DNA of 64,000 nt from Liolophura sinensis (lineage: Eukaryota; Mollusca; Polyplacophora; Chitonida; Chitonidae). Below the pieces are notes generated by a model. It was not told where the DNA came from and made no database searches. It was given only the letters and a program-made list of their open reading frames with translations. Position 1 is the stretch's first letter. Every line of letters starts with the position of its first letter. Location: contig NC_088302.1 in NCBI RefSeq assembly GCF_032854445.1, forward strand, positions 30,535,979 through 30,599,978. Reading direction: 5' to 3'. A program made the translations under genes and the position numbers. This document shows positions 1 to 11,468 of the stretch, piece by piece.

Positions 1-129
1 TTTATACGTAGGCAGGAACGTAATACCCTGGTATGTGATTTTGATGACCTCTATCGATATGCGTGACCTTGAGCTAGCGTCGATTGAGAATGCGAGTATT
101 AAAGGCTGTGTACGACACATGTGGGTGCA

Positions 130-266
130 TCAGTAGGTGATGGCCAGTTGTCTCACTTTCTTCCCAGCTTTTCTCATCTCTTGTCGGTAAGTGTTGTAGT
201 TGATGCAGTGGGGCTGAGTCCGTCGTTCAACATCATATTCAATGGCCATCTTCTCGTCATCGATGA
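130..266 (-). CDS. Exon 3 (last coding exon) of the small minus-strand gene
   Basis: The acceptor TTTAATCAG precedes two bases completing a Val codon, then IDDEKMAIEYDVERRTQ and the basic C-terminus ending in LAITY and TGA. Reading is fully open. Bases 1-129 would be 3' UTR; no AATAAA is visible before the window edge. Confidence 0.72.
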
Positions 267-2992
267 CTGATTAAAGTGACAAGAAAAAAAATGAAAAAGG
301 TATAATGAGATTAATTCCAGAGATTTCGTATATTACTAAATGTTAAAGAGCGTGTCTGTGTTATTTGTTATCCAAGCAACAGTATGTTAAGTGTGTATAG
401 AATCCCATATGCAGGGGAAGTAGTGTACCGGCGATGCAGGGCGGAAATCTGGATACCAATTGATGACCGTTCACGCATGTAAGGCTAAGTCGACTCCTTT
501 TCCATAAACACCACACAGAAACATACAAGGTTAGGAGGAAAATGGGTTATCTGTAGTTACTTTAAAATTATGGCGCAGTAATGCCACACTGAATCCTCAC
601 CTCCTTACTACTACATGTTTTCCATGCCAGCTCTTAATGGACTTATTCCCTTTGTATTAAATAACGACATCACACCTCAGTGCACCGGTGAGATTATCGT
701 TTCACTTGTGCTAGTATTCCAGGTATTATGCGCTGGGAAAACGCCCTAACATACCACGTACAGAAATAGCCCAATCTTTCACCTAGCCATTTTTTAACCG
801 GGACATTTCCCTTTATGCGTTAGTAGGTAAATGCTGTCAATTACACTCCAATCGACGAAATGGTCAACAGTTTATGTACGGACTATTGTGCCAATCTAGT
901 GAGGTAAAACGAGTTTAAAACATGCCGTTACTTGACAGTCAGGGAAACAAGGTGGGGCAATTAGCATTAGGTCTAATCGATCACCAATCGATTGAGGCGA
1001 ATCATGCTGTTAAACAGACAGCTTTATGATTGTCGTCACGTTTAGCCGTCCTCGTGTGGCGCGTTACTATGTTCGTACCTTCCTTAGGAGGTTGGAGTTG
1101 AAAAGCAGTTCTTCATAGTTGTTTGTGATTTATCCAGCTTAGGGAAGTGTTCTTCACCATGGTCTGTGTATAATTATCTGGCTTAGTGCTCAGGGTTTTC
1201 TTTACTGTAGCCTGCTTGTACTTACCTGGATTAGTGCTGAAGGTATTCTTCACTGTGGTCTGTGTGTACTTATCTGGATTAGTGATGAGAGTGTTTTTTA
1301 CCGTGGTCTTTGTGTACTTATCTGACTTAGTGGTGAGGGTGTTTTCGCCGTGGTTTGTGTGTACTTATCTGGCCTAGTGCTGAAGGTGTTCTTCACTGTG
1401 GTCTGTGAGTATTTATCTGGATTAGTGGTGATGGTGTTCTTCACTGTGGTCTGTGAGTATTTATCTGGATTAGTGGTGATGGTGTTCTTCACTGTGGTCT
1501 GTGTGTATTTCTCTGGCTTAGTGATGTTTGTGTTCTTCACTCTGGTCTGTGTGTACTTATCTGGCTTAGGGTGAGGGTGTTCTTCACTGTGGTCTGTGTG
1601 TACTTATCTTGCTAAGTGATGGTTTGTGTTCTTCACTGTGGTCTGTGTGTACTTATCTTGCTTAGTAGTGAGGGTTCTCTTTACTGTGGTCTGTGTGTAC
1701 TTATCTGTCTTAGCGGAGGTGGTGTTCTTCACTGTGGTCTGTGTGTACTTATCTGGCTTAGAAGTGAGGGTGTTCTTCACTGTGGTCAGTATGAACGTAT
1801 CTGGCTAAGTGGTGATGGTGTTCTTCACTGAGGTCTGTGTGTACTTATCTGGATTAGTGGTGATGGTGTTCTTCACTTCTGTGTGCTTACCTTGCTTGGT
1901 GGGGAGAGTGTTTTTCACAGTGGTCTGTGCATTCCTTAGTTCTCCATACACTCGGAAGGTTTCGAGTTGGGTGAGGAGATTGTTGGGGACAGGAGGCGGG
2001 GTACATCCAAGCCAAGGCTGTCGAGCATCAGTCGATCGTCCGAACACCGCTGTCCAAGTCCTTACCTGCGAGAAGCAAAAGTCAATCAACACATATTTTT
2101 TATTGGTTGATTATTATTTGCTGATTTATTTCTTTTTTAAAATATTTATGCATTTGACGTGTATGGCTGATAGAGATTGGACAGAGCCCATGGCTAAATA
2201 CCACAACTCCCCAGATACCCGACAAGCCTTCCAACATAAAGTCGCCGCCATCTTGCCACAAGAAACTACCACACCTTCTCAGACACCCGACAAACCTTCC
2301 GACATAAAGTCGCAGCCACCTTGCCACATAAAATTACCAAACCTTTCCAGATACCCGACAAACCTGACGACAGCCATTTTGCCAAGTGAGACAAACCTTT
2401 CCTCTCCGAGTTTCATTCGATACATTAGTCGAAAACAATCAACATACCTGACCATTAGTACACTTATTGATACATCGGTTTTGCCAAATCTCGTTCTCTT
2501 CACCCTCCTGTGGTGATTTGGGGTTAAAATTGATTGATTTTACTCGATACGAGCTCGTTGATCTTGCTCGGTGAAAAATCAGCAAAAATCTTTTGGATAA
2601 AGATGAAGTTTTGAGCTTGGAAAAAAAGGTTTAAAATCCATTATCACCATCATAATAAAAGACCGTGATTTCAGAAAGATTATTAACTCTTTTTCGCTGG
2701 AACACTTATTTCAGTACATCTACATATACAGTTACGTTGCTTTTCTGATCATACAGTCTGACAAACTGCCTCCCACCAACCTTCATTCGTTAGACAATCC
2801 ACATCATGCACATTCCAGCATACTTTGCTCTCGAATATTAATGAATTTCGTTCCTTTACTCACATACAATGTCAAGTCGCATAGCGCCTATTAGCATGCA
2901 AGTGTTTTCCAGCCTAACTGTAGGTTACTTCCAATTTCATGACTTACCTCAGCTGCTGAACCCTTGGTTAGAAGATTGGCTTTGGATGTCAT
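130..2992 (-). CDS. Unrecognised 118-residue protein, three-exon gene (whole gene span)
   Basis: I assembled three coding exons by splice signals and phase: 2992-2948, 2065-1891 and 266-130, totalling 357 nt including the TGA. Donors are GAG|GTAAGT and CAAG|GTAAGC; acceptors are CTCGCAG and TTTAATCAG. Phases join cleanly (0, then 1 plus 2). The protein starts MTSKANLLTKGSAAE and ends GKKVRQLAITY. It is small and basic toward the C-terminus (a YRQEMRKAGKK stretch) with a Pro-rich middle (GCTPPPVPNN). There is no signal peptide and no membrane segment, so it should be cytosolic or axonemal. I do not recognise the family. Matched phases over three exons make a real gene likely. The donor of exon 2 is the first unit of the minisatellite at about 1130-1930. 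Confidence 0.72.
267..1129. other. Intron 2 of the small gene, unique part
   Basis: Between the last exon and the minisatellite I see no open frame, RNA gene or recognisable repeat. Confidence 0.5.
1130..1930. repeat. 48-bp minisatellite growing out of an exon donor
   Basis: About 16 imperfect head-to-tail copies of a 48-bp unit (plus-strand core CTTCACTGTGGTCTGTGTG). Because 48 is a multiple of three, both strands stay open in patches (VFFTVVCVYLSGLVVR on plus, KNTITTNPDKYTQTTV on minus). The right-hand copy is the 3' end of exon 2 of the small gene with its splice donor. The open plus-strand frames are repeat artefacts. Confidence 0.9.
1891..2065 (-). CDS. Exon 2 of the small minus-strand gene
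   Basis: A 175-nt exon starting V-R-T-W-T after CTCGCAG and ending phase 1 at CAAG|GTAAGC. It contains RQPWLGCTPPPVPNNLLTQL. Its last ~40 nt (CACAGACCACTG to the donor) match the 48-bp minisatellite unit that continues into the intron. Without splicing, the frame reads on through about two repeat units before a stop near 1805. Confidence 0.72.
2205..2400. repeat. 68-bp imperfect tandem repeat, 2.7 copies
   Basis: Three successive copies share CAGATACCCGACAA..CCTTCC and AAAGTCGC..GCCA..TTGCCA. They lie in intron 1 of the small minus-strand gene (2066-2947). The remainder of that intron is AT-rich with nothing else recognised. Confidence 0.7.
2948..2992 (-). CDS. Exon 1 (coding part) of the small minus-strand gene
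   Basis: Fifteen codons from ATG (complement of 2990-2992) to GAG, followed by a strong GTAAGT donor. The ATG context is GAGCCATGA, with a purine at -3. The upstream 3000-3130 stretch is GC-richer than its surroundings and probably holds the 5' UTR and promoter. Confidence 0.7.
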
Positions 2993-3130
2993 GGCTCTCC
3001 CTGCTGGTGCAGAACGCTCTACAGCCACCTCTCCTAGCTGTATGGTAGATTGTACCGACTTTCACTGGTCAGTCAGTCTGTGCTGTGCGGGGCTCGCTCC
3101 AGCGTGAGGAAACCGAAGGCTTAACGTCAC

Positions 3131-3462
3131 GCTGGGCGAGCGGTGTTAAAACCGTGTAACACAGCTAATACTTTTGTCTGATTTTGTGGTAAGAATATCA
3201 GGTAGGTATAAATACAGCATAATGCAGCCCTAAATGCCAGACTTAATACATCATCAATACACGAGTATTTATGTGCCGTTTCAAGTGTTCTTTTTGAGCG
3301 ATTTATAGGTTTAGAGATAAGCTATATGCTGGAGCTTGTGTTGTAACCCATACAACCCAGCACTTAACCCCACTGAAAATATCTAATACCGCTTTGTAGA
3401 GTGTAGCATTGGCTGGCAGAACCATGTAATGCAGCTAGGTTACAGGTACAGTGATCATATAA
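3131..3462. other. Intergenic, nothing recognised
   Basis: Upstream flank of the small gene. A short inverted pair AGCGTGA/TCACGCT sits near 3100-3140. No coding or repeat family was identified. Confidence 0.4.
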
Positions 3463-3631
3463 TATTTATTTATTTATTTATTTATTTATTTATTTGATTG
3501 GTGTTTTACGCCGTACTCAAGAATATTTCACTTATACGACGGCGGCCAACATTATGGTGGGTGGAAACCGGGCAGAGCCCGCGGGAAACCCACGACCGTC
3601 CGCAGGTTGCTGGAAGACCTTCCCACGCATA
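3463..3631 (-). mobile_element. SINE family 1, 5'-truncated copy
   Basis: Starts with a (TTTA)n tail, then TTGATTGGTGTTTTACGCCG and the conserved body around GGAAACCGGGCAGAGCCCG. The tRNA-like head is missing. Confidence 0.85.
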
Positions 3632-4179
3632 ATAGTATATAAAATAATTTGAGATAAACAAATGAGTAATATACTGATGAGTCAAGTTGTTCAGAAACAA
3701 AGTGTCATCTTTTCAAGAAAAAGAGGTTTGTCTTGTACCTGGTGAAGGTTAGAGGTTTACTCCTATCACCTCGGTGACGTCCAACAATAAACCTGGCAGT
3801 CGTCATGTGAGTGAAAAAATATTGAGCACGGCGTAAAACACCGACCAGTCAATCAGTCAAGCAATCTGTCTATCTATCAATCAATTTATCTGGTTGGGAG
3901 TAATCGCCCTACTCTAGTTAATGACGAGAGTAACCAATCATCCATTAGCAGTCAAGTACCTAAAACATCTCATGAGAGTTGGAGTTGTCTGTATGCAACC
4001 TTTCAGCATGAAGGAATCAAACACCAAATCAGTCAATCAATCAATCAACTAACCAACCATGACCATGGGACGATGGCCTGCAAGAGGAATAACGCTTTGA
4101 GGTTAGCGAAAGAGCAAGCTATATATGTAGAAACCGAAAGTTTCCAAGTCATTTATTGAATCGCCTATTGTACATCACA

Positions 4180-4950
4180 GCACCAGCCTAAGTCTAAATC
4201 AATCGGAAGAATGATGAATAAATCAGGGATTTATTGACTTGTACAGAAGAACGTGGTTTCAAGGATGAAAGCGCATCGCAGAATCCATTTGCTCGTGGTT
4301 AATGAGGTGTGGCCTGGGAGTTATCTCCCGCTGTCTAAGCTGTTTAATTCACGTCTGCTTTCACACTACACTTTGCTCCTGTGAAATGGCGAAACAGGCT
4401 AAACCATTCAAACTTACACAGGTCGTCCTAACAAGCGTTCTGTTTTGTTCTTTTCTGTCTTTACTTATCTATTCGATTGGACGCCGTATACAAGAATACT
4501 TATCCTGTACGACGGCGGCCAGCATTATGATGAGGGAAAAAAACCCCCAAAAAAACCCCACGCCATCATCACGTGATTCATGACGATTACAGACAAGTAA
4601 GAAACGTAATAACAGCACCACTCTATGTTTAAATCGATCAGACGAATGATGAATAAAACAGGGATTGATTGACCTGTACAGAAGAGCGTGATCTCAAGGA
4701 TAAACGCGCCAAACAGAATCCATTTGCTCGTGGTCAATGAGGTATTGTCTCCCATTGTCTTGTCTATTTAATTCATTCTAAACTTTAGTCATATGGAATT
4801 ACGAACCGGCATAAACCATCTCACTGAAACAAGTCCTCCTCAGACGTGTTCTTTTTTTCTGTATTTATATATGTATGCGTTTGTATTTTCATGCCACACC
4901 CAAGGACATCTCTCCTACATGACGGCTGCCAACATTATGGTGAGGAATAA
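4180..4950. repeat. Tandem duplication of a ~430-bp segment
   Basis: 4185-4550 and 4615-4950 are diverged copies sharing GAATGATGAATAAA, TTGACTTGTACAGAAGA/GACCTGTACAGAAGA and CAGAATCCATTTGCTCGTGG. Each ends in a decayed SINE family 1 tail (near 4465-4545 and 4880-4945). A third trace of the junction (CGCCATCATCAC) occurs near 10832. Confidence 0.75.
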
Positions 4951-5095
4951 AAAAACTTGATTTTTTCTGTATAGTTGTCCTCCTACACCTTAAAAATGAT
5001 TTGTTTTTATACCGCTTGGAACCAAGCAGTTTAGGCGGAAATGCTTTTATTGCTTTTAACGAAATGGTCCTCGCATGAGCGGAAATTAGAGTGAG

Positions 5096-5450
5096 TGATT
5101 GAGTGCTTGGGGTTAAACATCTTATTTAACAATTTTTCAGTCATCTGACGACGAAGGAGTCCTTGGAGTGCATGTAATGTGACCCCTTGTTGCAGGACGG
5201 ATTTCCACCGCTCTTTTATCTAGTGCTGCTTCACTGAGACGCCTTACCGAAGACAAGTAAGCTGCCCCACCCGAGCCATTACACTGATATGGGTCAACCA
5301 GTCGTTGAACTATCCCCTTAATGCTGAAAGCCAGGCGAGGAAGGCGAGTCAACTTTTTTTAAGGTCCTAGGTGAGCCCCGACCCAGGATTGATCCTGGAT
5401 CTACCGCTCCCGAAGCGGATGCTCTACCAGCTGAGTTATCGGGACTGGTA
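5096..5450 (-). mobile_element. SINE family 2, full copy with tRNA-like head
   Basis: In reverse complement the head (5447 to about 5375) reads GATAACTCAGCTGGTAGAGC (A box) and GGATCAATCC (B box), like a tRNA. A body with GTTCAACGACTGGTTGACCC and AGAGCGGTGGAAATCCG follows, then a tail ending in AACCCCAAGCACTCAATC. It is a tRNA-derived SINE. The adjoining body argues against a functional tRNA gene. Confidence 0.82.
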
Positions 5451-5559
5451 ATCATCGAAATCAGAGCTGCATCTGTTTAATGGTGTGAATACCGATTGGA
5501 TCTGCGCCTCAATGGGTTGTTGTCTTTTTACACGGTGGTGAACTGTTGGAAACTATGCG

Positions 5560-5720
5560 CTGAAATAGACATTCGTATACCGGCCGTCAACCAAGAACCA
5601 AGCAATTCCCAAAACGACGTTTAACACAAACTACCAAATGACTAAGAAAGTATACTCAGTATGAAAATAGGACTTTATCATGCAAAGAGAAGCAGCCAAC
5701 AGTTTTGAATGATGTTGGAA
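5560..5720 (-). mobile_element. 3' end fragment of the RT retroelement
   Basis: Shares GACATTCGTATACC..CCGTCAACCAA and CATGCAAAGAGAA with the non-coding 3' region of the reverse-transcriptase elements at 42.2-42.5 kb and 47.5 kb. No coding part remains. Confidence 0.6.
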
Positions 5721-5741
5721 AGACGCAAGGTATGTTCTAGG

Positions 5742-5960
5742 CGACTGAGTGGTTTAACGTCCTACTTAACAATTTTTTTAGTCATATGACGATGAAGGAG
5801 TCCTTAGAGCGTATGCCACATGCTTCCTTGTTGCAGGACGGATTTCCACCGCTCTCTTGTCTAGTGCTGCTTCACTGAGACGACGTACCGAAGGCAAGTA
5901 AGCCACATCAACCGAACCATTATACTGACATGGGTCAGCCGGTCATTTCACTATCCCCTT
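5742..5960 (-). mobile_element. SINE family 2, truncated copy
   Basis: Body only (AGGACGGATTTCCACCGCTC, GTCACTGAGACG-like core). It stops at CTATCCCCTT, where a MITE copy begins at 5961, so the MITE junction truncates it. Confidence 0.78.
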
Positions 5961-6335
5961 GAAGGAGAACAAAACTTAAAAACATGACACTATAGGCTGA
6001 AAAGAACACATTACTTTCTATCTTGTGGTGCCTGCTGCATGACTTTGCGATTTTTCCTCGCCATACACGTAAAGCATAAATACGGCAAAGCTGGCATAAA
6101 TCGCTGAGTCTATCGCGTCCTCCATCTTTAACACCCTGTATTTTATGCTGAGGGTGTGTTGCCTCTCAGCCATTGAGAATGGTTAAAACTGCCGGCTTGT
6201 TAGTGTAATCTCGGAACCTACATCCAACATTCCGGTTTCCCGATCATCAAGCGGAGAACGAACTGTACTGTTCGCTAGCGTGTTGGAAGAAGAGTTCTAC
6301 CCGAAATATACGAACTGCACTTCGACTGTTTCAGC
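5961..6335 (+). mobile_element. MITE copy, 3'-truncated
   Basis: Begins GAAGGAGAACAAAACTT and follows the elements at 14731 and 20706 (TGGTGCCTGCTGCATGA, TCGCGTCCTCCATCTTTAAC). It loses the right terminal inverted repeat after about 375 bp. Confidence 0.78.
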
Positions 6336-6424
6336 ACGATGAATATACTGCCCCTAACCCCTAGCTCCAGGCTAAGCGAAATTAGACACCATCATGAAGC
6401 AGAGTGCCAGGGATTCTGGAGTGA

Positions 6425-6700
6425 GTGAGGGAATGCTTGGGGTTTAACGTCGTACTTCACAATTTTTCAGTCATATGACGACAAAGTCCTTAGAGTGCAG
6501 GTAACTTGACTACTCCTTGCAGGACGGATTCCCACCGCATTTTTCTCTAGTGATGTGTCACTGAGACGACTTGCCGAAGGCAAGTAAACGACCCCGCCCT
6601 GGCCATTTTACTGATACTATTACATTATACTGGTCTACCAGTCGTTGCGCTATCTCCTTTATGCTGAAGGCCAAGCGAGGAAGTTACAACTACCTCTTCT
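6425..6700 (-). mobile_element. SINE family 2, headless copy
   Basis: Runs from GAATGCTTGGGGTTTAACG through CAGGACGGATTCCCACCGC to GCTGAAGGCCAAGCGAGGAA, then ends against a (TA)n tract where the tRNA-like head should be. Confidence 0.8.
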
Positions 6701-6705
6701 GAGGT

Positions 6706-6706
<1 letters not shown>

Positions 6707-6768
<62 letters not shown>
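6707..6768. repeat. (TA)n microsatellite
   Basis: About 30 uninterrupted TA units between a SINE and the end of an RT element. Confidence 0.97.
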
Positions 6769-6769
<1 letters not shown>

Positions 6770-7962
6770 CGTCCGACATTCCTATACCAATCGTAGTCCG
6801 TAAAGGGCGTTCCAAGTCGATAATCGCAAGATCCATTTCCAAAAGAACGTTTAACACTAACTCCCAAAGACAAAGGTATGAAAGAAATTATACAAATAAG
6901 AAATAAAGCCGGTAACACACGAGAGAGAAGTGGTCATCAGTTTTCAATGATGCCGGGCAGACAATGAATATTCCAGGCATGAATTCCATATCAAAGTTCA
7001 AATTCGTAGTCCGTGAATGAGTTCCATGTCAAATAACAATTAAACAAGTATCTCAGTCGCGCTTTAATTGCAACTGTTCATAAAGGCATCATGCTGATGT
7101 AATGAGCATGGCTACCTTTAAGCGGTACCTAGCCCCAGTTAAGCGGTATTAGATACAGTTTGAAAATGACGAGCGTTACAGACCCTAACCGATCAGATTG
7201 TGATTCAAAAGTAACGGACGATTACGTCTTTCCCGTTAATATGTAAAGATCTCATACTACAAGAGGCGCCATCTATGATGTTACACATGACATACAAGAT
7301 AGACGGTTACACTGGGAAACCAGCGCCATCTATGTTGTTAAATACCATGTACGTCATAGATATGTACATAGGGATAACAGCGCCATCTATGTGGTTGATC
7401 ACAATGCAGATCGCCAGAGATTCTGAACGCTCTGTCTATACCTGCAACGAGAGTGTTATACTCATTGTAGAATTTGAGAAACTTAGAATGAAGGCGTTTG
7501 ATGGAGTATCCTTGACAAACTAGTTTTTGAACTAGCAACTTGTGACGCAGATTAAAGTCATCACAATTAACGCAAGATCTGACAAATGCTACAAGGCGAG
7601 ATATGTATACGCCATATGCAGGACCCTTTGGTATATTGCTATCTAAATAAGGATAATTTACAATATCAAAATTGAAATTATCAATTTCGTGAAAGGAGAC
7701 CTTGTTCGTCTTTGTACAGATATACATCCAAATAAGATGTACCATCAGGACTATTTGTTGTCTCCTTTAAATCCAATGAAGGCGGATAGATTTCCTTCAC
7801 CGCTTCAGCAATATGGGGATTAGGCCTATTTAACGCCAGTAGATCATCAATATACCTCTTGGTAAATGAAAAGGATCGAGCTTTAAAGATATTACTTTTA
7901 AGTAATTTCTGCATATATTCGTACCCAGGATTGACCCTAGATCTACCATTCACGGTATTAAG
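6769..7962 (-). mobile_element. RT retroelement, 5'-truncated antisense copy
   Basis: The coding part on the minus strand (about 7960 to 7440) gives KRYIDDLLAL, the YxDD catalytic motif of a reverse transcriptase, then SLDLKETT, SYLDVYLYKDEQGLL and, in another frame, FNFDIVNYPYLDSNIPKGPA. It matches the plus-strand copy at 52.9-54.4 kb closely, including the non-coding 3' part with three GCGCCATCTATG repeats (7266-7395). About 300 bp near 6850-7148 are absent from the other copy. It is disabled by truncation and frameshifts. Confidence 0.8.
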
Positions 7963-8800
7963 CACGATGAATATACAGCTCCTAGCTCTAGGTTAAGCGC
8001 AATTAGACACAGTCATGAAGCAGAGTGCCAGGGATTCAGTAGACTCTGTCCAAATTTACTTACACGAGAATTATACTCATTGTAAAACTTAAGAAACTTC
8101 TAGCGAATAACCTTGACACACAAGGTTTTGCAGTAATAACTTGTGACGTTGATTTAAATCGTCACATAACATACAGGATCTAACAAATGCCATAAAGTAC
8201 AGTAAGATATCTACACACCATATGCAAGACCCTTCGATACACTGCTGTTCAAGTAAGGGTAATTTACTGACTCAAAATTGAAACTGCGAGAGAGGAAACC
8301 GTTTTGGTCTTCGTACAAATATAGATCAAGATAAGATGTACGTTAGGGAGAGTCTCTGGTTTCCTTTAAATCCACGAATGGTCGTGGGTTTCCCCTGGGG
8401 TCTGACCCCTTCCCTTCCACCATAATGCTGGCGGCCGTCGTATAAGTAAAATATTTGTGGGTACGGCGTAAAACACCAATCAGTCAAATCAATCAAATCC
8501 TTTAAATCCATCGAAGGTGGATATATATCTTTCACGGTCTTTGCTAAATGTGGATTGTTTAAAGCCAGCAGATCATCAGTATACGGTTTACTGAATGAGA
8601 AAAATTGGACCTGGTGGGGATTACTCCTTAATAGCTTCTGCATATAGCCGTATTTAAATGAGAACAGGCATAGGTCGGCGAAAAGGGGGCACGATTGGTA
8701 CCTATCGGAATACCTATACCTATATTTTATATAGATGTTATTAATGACAAATTCTATGAATGGTAATCCTTGTATTGTAGTTAAACTGGTGAAGGCTTTG
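7963..8800 (-). mobile_element. RT retroelement, second antisense fragment, split by a SINE
   Basis: Minus-strand frames give KPYTDDLLALNNPHLA, so the catalytic YIDD has become YTDD, and YPPSMDLKD. The block is interrupted at 8386 by a SINE family 1 fragment flanked by a TCCTTTAAATCCA duplication. This is a decayed copy. Confidence 0.72.
8386..8492 (+). mobile_element. SINE family 1 fragment inserted in the RT copy
   Basis: Contains TGGTCGTGGGTTTCCCC, CATAATGCTGGCGGCCGTCG and ACGGCGTAAAACACCAATCA. The 13-bp sequence TCCTTTAAATCCA lies on both sides and is a clear target-site duplication. The 5' head is absent. Confidence 0.85.
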
Positions 8801-9356
8801 TCGCTTTAGCCTTGGACTCATTCGAAGTCGTTGGTTTTGTGTTTTGATTTTTGATTTCAAAATGTCATTTTAAACAAAACTTTAAAGCGTTCCGAGCTAA
8901 CACAATCCTCCGCCACAGTTAAATGATCAAATCAGAATGCACTATACAGATAAAGGGACAATACTGTGCATATGTGTCGTCGGCTATCTCGTAATGGTGA
9001 AGAATCGTTACAAAATTCCTGAACCCAGACCATCAAACTGACAAACTGACTGGCATGCAGGCGGACAGAGGGACTGGATAATATATTCATTTTAAACGAC
9101 ATATTCATTTATTTGATTTTTGCTTGGAGCAAACCTGAGCGCCCCTGGTCTTGGACGAATGTTAAATTGTGCTAACAGCCATCTGAAAACCGCGATCAGC
9201 TCCCCTCCGAGAGTAAGGAAATGTAGACAAGTAACTGCACGTGGTGGCTAACTTTCTCTTCAAGAATTTAGCGGCGTCCACAAATGCGAACGGTCAACCG
9301 AATTATCTCCCTTTGGCCGTCGTTGTTACGCATACATGTGCATAGGGAGGCCTATT

Positions 9357-9646
9357 TGTTTTATATAATTTATTTATTTATTTGATTGGTGTTTTACGCC
9401 GTACTCAAGAATATTTCACTTATACGACGGCGGCCAGCATTATGGTGGGTGGAAACCGGGCACAGCCCGGGGGAAACCCACGACCATCCGCAGGTTGCTG
9501 GCAGACCTTCCCACTTACGGCCGGAGAGGAAGCCAGCATGAACTGGACTTGAACTCACAGCGACCGCATTGGTGAGAGGCTCCTGGGTCATTACGCTGCG
9601 CTAGCGCGCTAACCCACTGAGCTACGGAGGCCCCTGTTTTATATAA
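9357..9646 (-). mobile_element. SINE family 1, full length with target-site duplication
   Basis: Element 9369-9634, flanked by TGTTTTATATAA at 9357-9368 and 9635-9646. In reverse complement it opens with GGGGCCTCCGTAGCTCAGTG (A-box region), then GCGAC..TGTGAGTTCAAGTCCA (B-box region), a conserved middle with CGGCCGTAAGTGGGAAGGTC, a conserved 3' part ending ACGGCGTAAAACACCAATCA, and an (AAAT)n tail. It is a tRNA-derived, polymerase III type SINE, and the best reference copy here. Confidence 0.92.
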
Positions 9647-11400
9647 AATTGTCAGTCCCAAAATGTGTTAATACATCATCACACCGAGATACATTTCCAA
9701 AAGGAAGTTAATCAAGTGGCATATGTGTTAATTCATCACACATAACTGATGAATTTTCATCTTTTGGATCCAGAATCCACCTCACAGGCTATGGAAGCCA
9801 CACGGTGTATTTGTCAATCAAATTTCGTATTTGATTGATTTTTTACTACGGACTTAAAACTTTCTTCATTCTCGATGGATACGATACATAAAACAGGTAA
9901 CATGACATAAAACTGAACTGGATTGTAATTAAATGGTGTAAATATTACTGTACTTCTGATATCATAAACTGACAAATAGGGTGTGTGCTTGTTTACTACA
10001 CAAACTCGAGGTCACGTGTGGAAGTGACTTACGTGCATTACACCGGTCTTGTCTGGTAGATACATTCTTCCGAAAAGTTTGTACGCACCATACCGCGGAA
10101 ATAACCACTTGGAAATCGTTCGATGAATGATAGGATGGCTGTGTACATGACGTAGGGGATATATGGAAATGAATTGCCACGCATTTAAAGAAAAGAGTAG
10201 TCTTCACACAGGACTATCAAACTTAACTTAATAACTCTCACGTGAACTTTGCTAAGTTTTTTCTTCTTGTGAATGCAAAGTTTGGTGTATATGACAGGTT
10301 TACTTTTTTTCAAAGGTTTTATTCGTCTTTAATATTATCGCCATAAATGTTGATATGGAATTTTTGTTTGTTATATTCTATTGTTTTCTAATCCAATCCA
10401 TTGTGCGCTACGGTAGCCCAGACGTTTCCGACTTGGGCACTGAAGTTCAATTCAACACTCCCTTTTAGAATGAATCATTTTTCTCCTATTTTCTTCTACT
10501 TTTTGTATCATCTTTTATTAGCGGTTTTCTTCTTTGTTCAGTTGGGCTTTAATCGACATTTTAACTTTTATTGCCCTGCCGGTATCTAGTTTGTTTTACT
10601 GGACTGTGTTTTACTGCCGTTGTATAGTGAACCGTACTATACATTACACATGTATATGATTCACATGGGGTTTTGCATTCAATAATAGACCTACATGCAC
10701 AGCATTCTAACTGCTGCCCGTATATTTCCCATAGGTAAGCTCACATATAATGTTGAAACAAATATTTGTATACCGGTAAGTCAAATATATAAGCAGTCAC
10801 TGACAAAGATAATCACATCTTTCCATGCGGCGCCATCATCACATGACTGACGACAATTATAGACAAATGAGGAACATTACAGGACTCCAGTGGACCATCC
10901 TAATGGCCTTAATTTGCTTCCCGCCAGCCGCAAACATTCCGCAGTTAATATGGCAGAGTTAAATGCTATAAAACAGCTTGAGCCATATAATTTAAAACAT
11001 AGGAAATTTAAAAAAACATAACTGGCTGACATTTACACTGCTTGTGATGTAAATGTGAAAGAATGTGTTGATAAATTACTTTTGGGGTCAGCTCATCCCG
11101 TAGCGTAGGCCTATACATGTAGTTAACGCTGTTGAATATAGGCCTTATAGTCCTGCTGAGGTTATTCAAGGATTTAGCTCATGGTACCGCGTACATGAAC
11201 TACAGCCGGCATCCGCGGCCAGCGCGAGCTGAAGGAACAGACAAGTGTCAACATAAGCCTGCGGTGTGTAGCGGCCATTGTTGCCCAGCTGCTGACTGCC
11301 AGGTTAGAGCCATGGCTTAACTGCAGTGACAACGTTGGGCCCTACTGTCTGGTTCATTGTTATTAATTGATAATGTCCAAGAGAACGTTACTGGAAAATG
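9647..11400. other. Intergenic upstream flank of iGluR-1
   Basis: No gene recognised. 11190-11340 is markedly GC-richer than its surroundings (CATCCGCGGCCAGCGCGAGC) and lies just before exon 1 of iGluR-1, so it may hold the promoter or 5' UTR. The sequence GAGCTGCCAGCTTACAG just upstream of the ATG could be a splice acceptor for a non-coding first exon. Confidence 0.35.
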
Positions 11401-11468
11401 ACTTTTTTATCTGACGTAACTCATCTGATGTTCTAACTAAGAGCTGCCAGCTTACAGCATTCGGACTC

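Noticed and set aside
1186-1831. Plus-strand open frames of repeating VFFTVVCVYLSGLV
   Set aside because: Produced by the 48-bp minisatellite; no splice or start context, and the real gene is on the other strand.
5375-5450. A tRNA gene on the minus strand
   Set aside because: A and B boxes are present, but it runs directly into a SINE body repeated elsewhere in the window.
10401-10589. 62-codon Phe-rich open frame
   Set aside because: Low-complexity T-rich sequence, no supporting features.
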